The translations under genes were made by a program, and so were the position numbers. 64,000 nucleotides of DNA from positions 2,170,001 to 2,234,000 of the forward strand of contig NZ_CP162102.1 of NCBI RefSeq assembly GCF_042466665.1, in the 5' to 3' direction. Source of the DNA: Peterkaempfera podocarpi. Lineage in GTDB: Bacteria; Actinomycetota; Actinomycetes; Streptomycetales; Streptomycetaceae. Shown piece by piece: positions 17,790 through 26,941 of the stretch (within the stretch, counting starts at the first letter, position 1; each line of letters starts with the position of its first letter). The notes beneath the pieces were generated by a model that worked only from the letters and a program-made list of their open reading frames with translations, was not told the origin of the DNA and did no database searches.

Positions 17790-20700
17790 GTGACGCGAGC
17801 ACTGGTGGTGGGGTGCGGGACGTTCCACACGACGCCCGCGGGCGAGTGGGACCCCGGCAGCACCGCGGCGCCCGGCTTCGCCGACCTGCCGTCGGTGGCC
17901 TCCGCCGTGGGCGAGCTGGCGCGGGTGCTCACCCGCCTCCCCGGGGTCTCCCTGCACGGTACCGGACCGCTGCTGGACCGCGGCCTGGACGAGGTCTCCG
18001 CAGCCTGGCGGGCCGCGCTGCAGGGCCCTGCCGGGCAGGCCCTGGTGGTCCATGTCACCGGTCACGGAGTGACCGCCTCCGCCCGCAGCACGCTCTATGT
18101 CCCGGTGCCGGGGACCGACCCGGGGCGGCTGCCGGAGACCGCCCTCGGGGTCCACCGCTGGCTGGACGACCTGGAGGACAGCCCCGACGCCGCCCCCACG
18201 CTGCTGCTGCTGGACGTCTGCGGGGCCGGCCGCGCCGTGGTGCACCAGCTGGCCCAGCAGGTGCAGACCCGGCAGCGCAAGGCCTGGGTGGTCGCCGCGG
18301 CCGCGGAGGACCAGCGGGCCTACGCGGCACGGTTCACCCGCGCCACCGCCGCCGTGCTGGACCGGTTGCGCGAGGGGTGGCTGGATGTGTCGCCGCTGCT
18401 GTCCCATGTCCCCGTGGAGACCCTGGCCGAGGAGATCGACCGAGAGCTGGCGCGCCGTCACACCGCTGGCCGGAGCGGCAGCTTGGCCCAGACCGTGGTG
18501 CGCACCTCGCGGACCGAGGCCACCGCCGAACCCCCGCCGTTCTTCCCCAACCCCGCGCACTCCGACGACCCGGTGGCGCGGCTGCACGGGCGGGTGGAGC
18601 GGGCGCTGTGGCAGTTCGCCACCGAGGCCGACCCCGGTCTCGATCCCATGCACTTCCTCTCCCGCGCCTCGGGGCGGCCGGTCGGCGGGCAGTCGCTCAC
18701 CGGATGCCTGTTCACCGGCCGGGAGCCGGAGCGGGCCCGCCTCTCCGCCTGGCTGGACGACTCCACGGACACCGAACCGCCGCTGCTGGTGGTGACCGGC
18801 GGCCCCGGCACCGGCAAGTCGGCCCTGCTCGGCGTGACCGTCTGCCTGACCCATCCCCAACTGCGGGAGGTCACCGGCACGGTGCGCAGCCGTATCCCGC
18901 TGCGCGAGCGGCCGCGGGAGCACCCTCGGCTGGCCGCGGTGCACGCCCGGCGCCGCACCCCCCGGCAGGTGCTGGAGTCGGTCGCCCGCCAACTGGGCCT
19001 GGGCGCCGCACCGGCGGGCGGCTGGAGCACCGCCGCGCTGCTGGACCGGCTGGACCGCAGACAGCAGCGGGCCGTGGTGGTGGTCGACGCCCTGGACGAG
19101 GCCGAGCGGCCCGAGGAACTGCTGGACCGGGTGCTGCTGCCGCTGGTCGCCGCCGGGCCGCTGTGCCGGGTCGCGGTGGCGACCCGGCCCTGGCTGAGCC
19201 GTTTCCCGGCGCTCTTCGCCGCCGCCCGCGAGTACGGCGGGCCGCTCGACCTGGACACGATGCCCAGGGACCGGCTGGAACGGGAGCTCGCCGGCTATGT
19301 GGAGGAGCTGCTGTGGACCGCGCCCGGCTATGCGACCGGGGACACCGGGCGGCGGGTGTCGGCCGCGCTGGCCCAGCAGCTCGCCGGCTCCGCCGACAGC
19401 GGGGGCTTCCTGATGGCGGGGCTGTTCGCCGACCATCTGGCCGCGCTGGGTCATCCGCTGGCACCCGAGGAGGCGGTGGCGCTGCTGCCGGCGGACCTGC
19501 CCGGGATGCTGGAGCTGCACCTGGACACCCTCACCGCGGACAGCCCCTGGCTGCGCCCGGTGCTCTCCGCCGTGGCCCACGGCCATGGTGAGGGCATGCC
19601 GTTCGACGTGGTCCGGGCGATCGCCCCGGCGTTCCGCACCGTGCGGCGCGGCGCGGCCCCCGAGCCCCCGTCGCGCAAGGACATCCGTCAGGCGCTGGAC
19701 ACCGCCGCCTTCTATCTGCGCACCAGCACCGATCGCGACGGACGGCAGCTGTACCGGTTCTTCCACCAGCGCCTCACCGACCATCTGCGGGCCTCCTCCC
19801 CCGGCACGGCCCCCGAGGTGCTGAGCAGGCTGCTGGAGACACTGGGCGTCGCCGGAGGCGCGGGGCGCGCCTGGCAGCTGGCGCCGCCCTATCTGCTGCG
19901 GCACGCCATGGACCATGCGGCGGAGGCCGGCTCCTCGGCCGTGGACGAGCTGCTGCTGGACCCGGGCTTCCTGGTGCACAGCGGCCCTGAGGCGGTCACC
20001 CCTCATCTGCACCGCGCCGCCGCGCCCGCCGCGGTGCGCAACGCCGCGGTGCTGCGCACCTCCGCGTCCGCCCCGCACCGCGGACCGCAGGCCCGAAGAG
20101 CCCTGCTGGCGGTGGACGCCGCCCGCTGGGGGCAGGGGGCGCTTGCCGAGGCGATCAGCGCCGTCCCGGTGGCGGGCAGCCCGGCGCCGGCTGCGACTCC
20201 CCGCTGGGCCACCAACGGGCTGACCCATCCGGCGTTGCGCCACACCCTCGGCGGGCTGGGGGCGGGCCCCGCGGCCCTGGCCGCCACCTCGGTCGGCGGC
20301 CGGCCGTATGCGGTCACCTGCGGTCGCGACGGCACCGTCGGGGTGTGGGACCTCACCGACGGCACCCTGCGCCACACCCTCACCGGCCATCAGGGTTCCG
20401 GGGGCCCGGGCCCCGTGGGCACCGCCGTCTTCACGGCGGTCGGCGGCCTGCCGCATGCGGTCACCGGCGGCCGCGACGGCACCGTACGGGTGTGGGACCT
20501 CACCGACGGCACCCTGCGCCACACCCTCACCGGCCACCGCGGACCCGTCACCGCGGCAGCCGCCCTCCCCGGCCTGACACTGGCCGCCACCGCCGGCCGG
20601 GACGGCACGCTGCGGATCTGGGATCTGGCCGGCGGAGTCGCGAAGCGCGTCATGACGGGTCATCAAGGGCCGGTCACCGCCGTCACGGTGACCACGGTCG

Positions 20701-22393
20701 ACGGCCGTCCCCAGCTGGTCACCGCCGGGCACGACGGCACCGTAAGGCTCTGGGACCCCGCCGCCGGCGCGGCCCGCCGGGTCTGCCACGGGCACGGCGG
20801 CCGGGTGCTGGGCCTGGCCACAGCCGGGGTGGGCGGGCGGCCGTACGCGGTCAGCGCGGGCCACGACGGCGCGGTCCGGGTCTGGGACCTCACCGACGGC
20901 ACCCTGCGGCACACGCTGGAGGGCGGCAGCGGCTGGGTCACCACCGTGGCCACCGCCGAGGTCCGGGGGCGGCCGTGTGCGCTGGCGACCGACGACCACG
21001 GCACGGTACGGGTCTGGGACCTCACCGACGGCACCCTGCGGCACACCCTCGCGGGCCACCGCGGCCTGGTCGCCGCGGCCGCAGTCACCGCGATCGACGG
21101 CCTGCCGCATGCCGTCACGGGCGGCCATGACGGCACCGTACGGGTGTGGGACCTCACCGACGGCACCCTGCGCCACACCCTCACCGGCCATCAGGGCCCG
21201 GTCGAGGCCGCGGTGATCGCCCCGGTCGACGGGCGCCCGCACGCCGTCACCGCCGGACGGGACGGCACAGCCCGGGTCTGGGATCTCACCGACGGCACCC
21301 CTCTCCCCCGCCGTCCGCGCTGCCCGCCCACGGCGGTCCGGTCACCGCGGCCGCCGTCGTCCGGGTCGGGGACCGCCCCTGCGCCGTCACCACCGGGGCG
21401 GACGGGACGGTACGGGTGCGCGATCTCGGCGACGGCACCTCGGTGCACACCCTCACCGGCCACCGCGGACCGGTCACCGCCCTGGCCTTCACCGCCCTGG
21501 CCTTCACCGCTGGTGACGCCCTCGGCGGCCGGCCGTACGCCGTCACCGCGGGGCAGGACGCCACGGTACGGGTGTGGGACCTCGCCGACGGCAGCGAGTG
21601 CCAGACCCTGATGGGTTCCGCGCAGCCGGTGCTGGCACTGGCCCGGATCGCCGGCTGGCCCTATGCCCTGGTCGGCGGCCAGGGCCCGCTGGTCCAGCTC
21701 TGGGATGTGACCGGGGGCGGTCTGCGCCACACCTTCGACGCCCATCGCGCCCCGGTCACGGCCGCCGCGGTAGCCCGTGTCGACGGCCGCGCCCAGGCCG
21801 TCACCGCCGACGAGCGGGGCATCGCCCTGGTCTGGGACCTCACCGACGGCACCCTGCGCCGCACCCTGGACAGCGGCGGGGAGTGGCTGACGGCGGTGGC
21901 CACCCCCGTGCGGTCCAGCCGTCCCTGCGCCGTCACCGCCGGCCAGTACGGCACGGTGCGGGTCTGGGACCTCACCGACGGCAGCCTGCGCCACACCCTC
22001 ACCGGCCACCGCGGACCGGTCACCGTCCTCACCACCGACGACCTCGCCGGACGGCCGCATGTCCTCAGCGCGGGTGCCGACGGGACGGTACGGGTGTGGG
22101 ATCTGGCCGACGGCAGCCTGCGCCACACCCTCACCGGCCACCGCGGACCGGTCACCGTGCTCACCACCGCCCGCACGGCCCGGGGCGGGCTGCGCGTCGC
22201 GGCGGGCGGCGAGGAGGGCACCGTCCAGCTGTGGGACCTCACCCTGGATACCGCCGCCGTGACCCTGCTGACCCTTCCGCTGCCCGTCGGCGCGCTGGCG
22301 CTGTGCGACAGCGGACTGCTGGCGGGCTTCGGCCCGGAGACCGCGTTCCTCGCCTGGACCAGTACTCCCGACTCGCCCTGGAGGCACGTATGA
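17790..22393 (+). CDS. Caspase-like / STAND NTPase / WD40 protein (frameshifted near 21300)
   Basis: GTG 17790; about 1534 residues if one base is restored. Residues 1-250 are caspase-like: catalytic His in VTGHG (about 92) and Cys in LLLLDVCGAGRA (about 144). A NACHT/STAND NTPase follows with VTGGPGTGKSALLG (about 335) and Walker B VVVVDALDEAE. From about residue 810 there are 14-15 WD40 blades of the type VRVWDLTDGTLRHTLTGH. The reading frame breaks between blades 8 and 9: within the C runs at 21298-21309 one base is missing, the original frame then runs off to a stop at 21611, and the WD40 reading continues in the next frame to 22393. As written, a 1273-residue protein with eight blades would result. 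Probably a sensor-activated protease; sequencing error in the C run is a plausible cause of the break. Confidence 0.82.
20230..22260 (+). repeat. Tandem WD40-coding repeats, nearly identical at DNA level
   Basis: About 14-15 units of 120-150 bp, each containing a version of GTACGGGTGTGGGACCTCAC followed by CGACGGCACCCTGCGCCACA and CCCTCACCGGCCACCGCGGA. Several units (near 20330, 20480, 21130, 21960 and 22090) share long identical blocks, so the array has expanded or been homogenised recently. This is two seven-blade propellers' worth of repeats. Such arrays are also prone to assembly collapse. Confidence 0.8.
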
Positions 22394-23241
22394 CGGATGC
22401 ACCGCCGGTCCTCGCGGTCCACGGCATCGGCAACCACCAGGCCGGCTCCCCGCAGGACGCCGCCGCCCTGCTGGCCGGGCAGTGGCAGCCGAGGCTGGCA
22501 GCCGGCTACGCCGCCGCCGGTCTCACCGGGCAGCCCGTGCCCAGGCTGGCGGCCGCGTACTACGCCCATCGGCTGGCCGAACCCCAGGCGCAGGGGCCTG
22601 GCGACGATGCCCTGAGCTCACTGACGGATAATCAGAAACTCGTCGCCGCAGCGCTGCTGACCGCCGCGGGCGTTCCGGCACCGACGCAGCCGCAGGGCCC
22701 GGTGACCATGCCGCTGCGGCAGGCCCTGGACTGGCTGGCCGCCAGGCGGGGGGTGGCGGCGCAGACCCTGGGGCGGGTGGTGGTGGCCTTCGCCCGCGAG
22801 GTGTACGTCTACCTCAGCCACCCGGGGCGGCGGCAGCGCGCCCGGGACTGCGTCGCCGAGGCGCTGGCGCAGCACCGCCCCAGGGTGGTGCTGGCCCACT
22901 CGCTGGGCTCGGTCGTCACCTACGAGACCCTGCACGCCCACCCGGAGCTGGCCCCGGAGCTGCTGGTCACCCTGGGGTCCCCGCTGGGCCTGCCCGGCGC
23001 GGTCTTTGAGGCGCTGGACCCCGAGCCGCTGGCCGGCCGGGGCGCCCGTCCGCCCGGTGTGGCCCGCTGGGTGAACCTCGCCGACCCCGGCGACCTGGTC
23101 GCCCTCCCCCGCCGCCTGGGCGACCGGTTCCCCGTGGACCAGCACGCCGAGGCCTATGTGGGGCGGCTGGACTTCCACACCCTCGGCGGCTACCTGGGCA
23201 GCGGGATGACGGCGGCCGCGATGGCCCCGTACGCCGGCTGA
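22390..23241 (+). CDS. Alpha/beta hydrolase (lipase/esterase-like), likely effector
   Basis: ATG overlaps the stop of the caspase-WD40 gene (ATGA); 283 residues. LAVHGIGNHQAG near the N-terminus is the oxyanion region of PGAP1/lipase-like hydrolases. The nucleophile elbow is LAHSLGSVV (AHSLG in place of GHSLG). LDFHTLGGYL near the C-terminus supplies the candidate catalytic His, and the Asp of WVNLADPGDLVA lies between them. There is no signal peptide, so it acts in the cytoplasm. Tight coupling to a caspase/STAND gene suggests a hydrolase effector that is held in check or activated by that protein; this role is inferred. Confidence 0.75.
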   Translation: MTDAPPVLAVHGIGNHQAGSPQDAAALLAGQWQPRLAAGYAAAGLTGQPVPRLAAAYYAHRLAEPQAQGPGDDALSSLTDNQKLVAAALLTAAGVPAPTQPQGPVTMPLRQALDWLAARRGVAAQTLGRVVVAFAREVYVYLSHPGRRQRARDCVAEALAQHRPRVVLAHSLGSVVTYETLHAHPELAPELLVTLGSPLGLPGAVFEALDPEPLAGRGARPPGVARWVNLADPGDLVALPRRLGDRFPVDQHAEAYVGRLDFHTLGGYLGSGMTAAAMAPYAG

Positions 23242-23294
23242 GCGCACCCGCAGGCCCCGACTCCCGGTCGGTGGTGTGCGGTCAGGCCTGCCAC

Positions 23295-23324
23295 GGGTAC
23301 TGTTCGTTCGAACGAACAGTACCC
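23295..23324. promoter_or_regulatory. Perfect 30-bp palindromic operator upstream of the amidase
   Basis: The half-site GGGTACTGTTCGTTC is followed immediately by its exact reverse complement, centred between 23309 and 23310 and ending 14 bases before the amidase ATG. Length and symmetry fit a TetR-family operator. The most likely binder is the TetR regulator encoded two genes along (24813). A repressor bound here would cover the amidase leader. Confidence 0.7.
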
Positions 23325-23338
23325 GAGACGGGGGTCCC

Positions 23339-24808
23339 ATGGTGTCCGGTCCCACCCACCACGACGGCCTGGCGGACCAGGCCCGCGCCCTGGCCGAAGG
23401 CCGCACCTCCTCCCGAGCACTGGTCGAGGAGGCACTGCGGCGCATCGAGGCCACCCAGCCGGCGCTCAACGCCTTCCGCCGGGTGCGGACCGAGGCCGCC
23501 CTGGCCGAGGCGGACGCAGCCGACCGGCGGCTGGCCACCGGGGAGCGGGCACCGCTGCTGGGCGTGCCGATCGCGGTCAAGGACGACACCGATGTGGCGG
23601 GCGAGCCCACCGCATTCGGCTGCCCCGGTGTCTTCCCCGTACGGCAGGCCGATGCGGAGGCCGTACGCCGGCTCCGGGTCGCCGGGGCGGTGGTCGTCGG
23701 CAAGACCAACACCCCCGAGGTCGGCCAGTGGCCGTTCACCGAGGGCCCCGCCTTCGGCGAGACCCGCAACCCCTGGAACCCCCAGCACACTCCCGGTGGC
23801 TCCTCCGGTGGCGCGGCGGCCGCCGTCGCCGCGGGGGTGGTGGCCGCCGCGCTGGGGTCCGACGGAGCCGGGTCGGTGCGCATCCCCGCCGCCTGGACCC
23901 ATCTGGTCGGCATCAAACCGCAGCGCGGCCGGATCTCCGCCTGGCCGGAGGCCGAGTCCTTCCACGGGCTCACCGGCCTCGGTCCGCTGGCCCGCACCGT
24001 CGCCGACGCCGCCCTGCTGCTGGACGCCGCCGCGGGCAGCCATGCCGCCGATCTGCACCGGCCCGACCCGCTGCGGGTGCTGCCCGCAGCGGGCCGCGAA
24101 CCCGGCCGGCTGCGGATCGCGCTGGCGCTCCGCCCGCCGTTCACCTTCACCCGCAAGCCACTGGACCCGGCGGTGCGGGCCGCGGTGGTCCGGCTGGCCG
24201 AGACACTCGCCCGGCTGGGCCATGAGGTCACCGAGTCCGACCTGCCGTACGGGCCGGTGGGGCCCGCCTTTGTGCCACGGGGGATCGTCGGGGTCGCCGA
24301 CTGGTGCGAGCGGGTGCCCGACCGCACACTGCTCGACCCGCGCACCCGCGGCGCACTGCGCAGCGCCCGGCTGCTGCGCGGACCCGCGCTGAGCGCCGCG
24401 CGGGCCGCGGAGGCGCCGCTGCGCCGCCGGTACGCCCGGTTCTTCGCCCGCTATGACGTGGTGCTCACCCCCACCACGGCGGTCCCGCCGCTGCGGGTCG
24501 GGGAGATGGCGGGCTGGTCCGGTGCGCGCACCGACCGGGCGATGATCGCCGCTTGCCCCTACACCTGGCCCTGGAACGTGGTCGGCTGGCCCGCCATGGG
24601 GATCCCCGCGGGCTTCACCCCGGAGGGACTGCCGGTCGGCGCCCAGCTGTTGGGCCCGGAGAGCAGCGAGCCGCTGCTGGTGTCGCTCGCGGCGCAGCTG
24701 GAGGCGGACCAGCGGTGGTACGAGCAGCGGCCGCCGGCCTGGGTGGGGGGCGGTGCGGACAGGCCGCGCTCCACCAGCGAGGAGGAGGTGCCCGCAGTGG
24801 GAGAATGA
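23339..24808 (+). CDS. Amidase (amidase-signature family)
   Basis: 489 residues from ATG 23339 (GGGGG four bases upstream). The Ser-cisSer-Lys triad is visible: Lys in GVPIAVKDDTDV, the Gly/Ser-rich stretch GGSSGGAAAAVAAG, and the nucleophile Ser in DGAGSVRIPA. It belongs with the cytosolic aryl/acyl amidases and glutamyl-tRNA amidotransferase A-like enzymes; the absence of GatB/GatC neighbours argues against a tRNA role. The natural substrate cannot be told from the sequence. The following TetR gene begins four bases after the stop, and a perfect palindrome lies just upstream, so the pair is probably an autoregulated amide-degrading unit. Confidence 0.88.
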   Translation: MVSGPTHHDGLADQARALAEGRTSSRALVEEALRRIEATQPALNAFRRVRTEAALAEADAADRRLATGERAPLLGVPIAVKDDTDVAGEPTAFGCPGVFPVRQADAEAVRRLRVAGAVVVGKTNTPEVGQWPFTEGPAFGETRNPWNPQHTPGGSSGGAAAAVAAGVVAAALGSDGAGSVRIPAAWTHLVGIKPQRGRISAWPEAESFHGLTGLGPLARTVADAALLLDAAAGSHAADLHRPDPLRVLPAAGREPGRLRIALALRPPFTFTRKPLDPAVRAAVVRLAETLARLGHEVTESDLPYGPVGPAFVPRGIVGVADWCERVPDRTLLDPRTRGALRSARLLRGPALSAARAAEAPLRRRYARFFARYDVVLTPTTAVPPLRVGEMAGWSGARTDRAMIAACPYTWPWNVVGWPAMGIPAGFTPEGLPVGAQLLGPESSEPLLVSLAAQLEADQRWYEQRPPAWVGGGADRPRSTSEEEVPAVGE

Positions 24809-24812
24809 CGCC

Positions 24813-25385
24813 ATGTCCAAGCCTGCCGCGACCCGTGACCGCATCGTCCATGCCGTGCTGCGGATCATCGGCGAGCACGGTGTCGCCGGGGTCACCAACC
24901 GCCGGATCGCCGCCGAGGCCGGGGTCTCGCTGGGCTCGGTCACCTACCACTTCGCCACCCAGCACGATCTGCTGCGGGAGAGTCTGCTGCAGTTCGTGAC
25001 CGAGGAGACCCAGCGCTTCACCGAGCTGGCCGCCACCCACCAGGGCAACGGGGTCGACACCCTGGACGAGGCGGGGGCGCTGGTGGCACAGGTGGCCTCC
25101 GGGATCGACTTCGACAGCGAGCGGATCGCCCCGTTCGAGCTCTACATCCAGGCCGGGCGGGACCCCCAGCTGAGGGAGGCCGCCGGGGCATGCTTCGAGG
25201 CCTATGACCGCCTGGCGCTCTCCATCCTCACCGCGCTGGGCGTGCCGGATGCGGAACGTGCGGCCCGTGCCGTGGTGGCCCTGGTGACCGGCCTCCAGCT
25301 GCGCCGGCTGGCCACCGGTTCACCCGTGGAGGACCTGGTGGACGCGCTGCTGATGATCACCCGCGGCGCCCATCAGCCCGCCTGA
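24813..25385 (+). CDS. TetR-family transcriptional regulator
   Basis: 190 residues from ATG 24813, preceded by GGAGAATGA, which also contains the amidase stop. The N-terminal helix-turn-helix is clear: RDRIVHAVLRIIGEHGVAGV, NRRIAAEAGVSLGSVTYHF. The C-terminal ligand domain (ERIAPFELYIQAGRDPQLRE) is of the TetR_C_6 type. Co-transcribed with the amidase; it probably represses both from the 30-bp palindrome at 23295. The inducer is unknown. Confidence 0.87.
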   Translation: MSKPAATRDRIVHAVLRIIGEHGVAGVTNRRIAAEAGVSLGSVTYHFATQHDLLRESLLQFVTEETQRFTELAATHQGNGVDTLDEAGALVAQVASGIDFDSERIAPFELYIQAGRDPQLREAAGACFEAYDRLALSILTALGVPDAERAARAVVALVTGLQLRRLATGSPVEDLVDALLMITRGAHQPA

Positions 25386-25560
25386 CCGGCCGGGCTGCCG
25401 CTGTGTACGGCCCCGCCTGTCCCTGTGTGCGGCCCAGCCTGCCGCTGCGGCCCCGCCCGGCAGCGGCCGCCGATGCCCGGGGCGGCCACAGCCGACGGCC
25501 TACGGCACGGGCGGCTGGCGGCACGGGCGGCCTACGGCAGGCACGGCCGGGCCGGGGCAG

Positions 25561-25782
25561 TCAGACCCTGGCGCCGGCTCCCCGCACCTCCAGCGTCTCC
25601 AGCAGTCGCCGGGTGGCCTCGGCCACCTCGGCCACCGCGCGGTCGAAGGCCTCCCGGTTGTGGGCTGCCGGGGCACGGAAGCCGGAGACCTTGCGGACGT
25701 ACTGCAGAGCCGCCGCGGTGATGTCGTCGTCGCCGACGTCAAAGGTCACAGGCGGCCGGAGTGTCTTGATGTTGCGGCACAT
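25561..25782 (-). CDS. DUF2277 family protein
   Basis: 73 residues from ATG 25782. MCRNIKTLRPPVTFDVGDDD at the start and AALQYVRKVSGFRAP in the middle are the DUF2277 signature; the C-terminal half is helical (FDRAVAEVAEATRRLLETL). Function unknown; it is usually a small cytoplasmic protein and the MCRNIK motif suggests metal or nucleic-acid binding, unproven. It stands alone, convergent with the TetR gene across 175 bases of GC-rich sequence with short CGGCC-type repeats and no gene. Confidence 0.85.
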   Translation of the reverse strand: MCRNIKTLRPPVTFDVGDDDITAAALQYVRKVSGFRAPAAHNREAFDRAVAEVAEATRRLLETLEVRGAGARV

Positions 25783-25827
25783 ACGCCCAGTGTGCACCGC
25801 GGGTAGGACAGCGGGCCGGGCCTTCGC

Positions 25828-26920
25828 TCATCTGCGCATCACCAGCCAGACGACCGCCGCGACCACCACCAGTGCCGCCAGCACCGCTGCGGCGATCTTG
25901 CCCGCGCTGTAGGGACGCTCGCCTATCACCTCTCCGGTGCGCGCGTTCACCATCACCTGCCAGCTCTTCCCGGCGTGCAGATAGCTGAGGAACCAGACCG
26001 GGAGCAGCATCAGCTTGAAGGTGAGGTCGAAGTAGCGGGTGTCCACCGAGGAGACCTGCTGCTCGTCCCCACCGATGTCGGACCGGCAGGCGGACTCGAT
26101 GACCGGCGCCATCCGCTGCTTGGCGGTCTCCAGCCCGGCCTCGGGCTCGATGTCGTACCGCACCGTCTGGAACCCGGCGAGGTACTCCTCCTGGTAGGGA
26201 CGGGCCTGCTCCAGCGGCCACGGCGTCAGCTGGTCCAGCTGCTCGGTGGTCACATGGCCGGTGCCGGGCACCAGTACGTCGTCGAAGTCCTGGGAGACGG
26301 TGCCGTGCGCGGGGTACCAGCGGGTGTGCCGGACCTCGCGGGTCTCGGTGCGGGTCTCGCCGTCCTCGGTGACGGTGTAGGTCTCGGTGACGTAGTAGTA
26401 CTCCCCGCGCTGCCCCCGGTAGTCGGAGACGGTGGCGGCGTCGTACGTCCAGTGCGGCAGATAGCTGCCCTTGAAGGTCTCCGCCTCGGTGACCTTCTTG
26501 AGGCCCTTGGGCGCGAACCAGCGTGGACGTCCAGCCGCGCAGGGCCTCCCGGGCCGCGTCGCGGTCGAGCCCGAAGGGCACCACCGCTTCGGGCACCACG
26601 CGCTCGGTGGCGGCGGCGTCCGCGACCAGCGGGGTGGAGCAGAACTGGCACCGCACGGAGAGGGTGTCGCTCTCGGTGCGGGCACCGCAGCCGGGGCAGA
26701 GGAACTCCCGGGCGGCGGCGGGCGCGGCGCCCAGCGGCTTGACGGGCAGGGCCGCCAGCTCCTCGATGGCGTGCTCGCGCACCTGCCGGGGCACCGGCAC
26801 GATCGCCTGCTGGTGCTTGCAGTAGGGACAGCGGAGGCTGTCGGTACCCGGGGCGTACTCGACGGTGGCGCCGCAGGCCTCACAGGGGTAGGAGCGAGCG
26901 GCAGTGGCGTCAGCGGTCAT
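25828..26920 (-). pseudogene. Zinc-ribbon membrane protein (frameshifted)
   Basis: ATG 26920. The N-terminal frame holds two zinc ribbons, CEACGATVEYAPGTDSLRCPYC and FLCPGCG...CQFCST, as in the TFIIB-type zinc ribbon-containing proteins that pair with SPFH proteins. Near 26520 the frame is lost: after RGWTST the conserved WFAPKGLKKVTEAETFKG continues in a different frame, and reconstruction suggests two missing bases (GCGC reduced to GC). The second frame contains the body (YYYVTETYTV, FKLMLLPVWFLSYLHAGKSW) and a C-terminal membrane helix (AAAVLAALVVVAAVVWLVM). About 364 residues if repaired. Strong conservation on both sides of the break makes a sequencing error plausible. The SPFH gene follows 21 bases downstream. 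Confidence 0.72.
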
Positions 26921-26941
26921 GGCGGTGGTCGTCCCCCGGTC

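Noticed and set aside
17724..21242. 1172-codon open frame opposite the caspase-WD40 gene
   Set aside because: Antisense shadow of the repetitive WD40 coding sequence; no ribosome site, repeated low-complexity residues.
21280..21330. Programmed -1/+1 frameshifting in the WD40 gene
   Set aside because: No slippery heptamer or stimulatory structure stands out, and similar breaks in three unrelated genes make an indel more likely.
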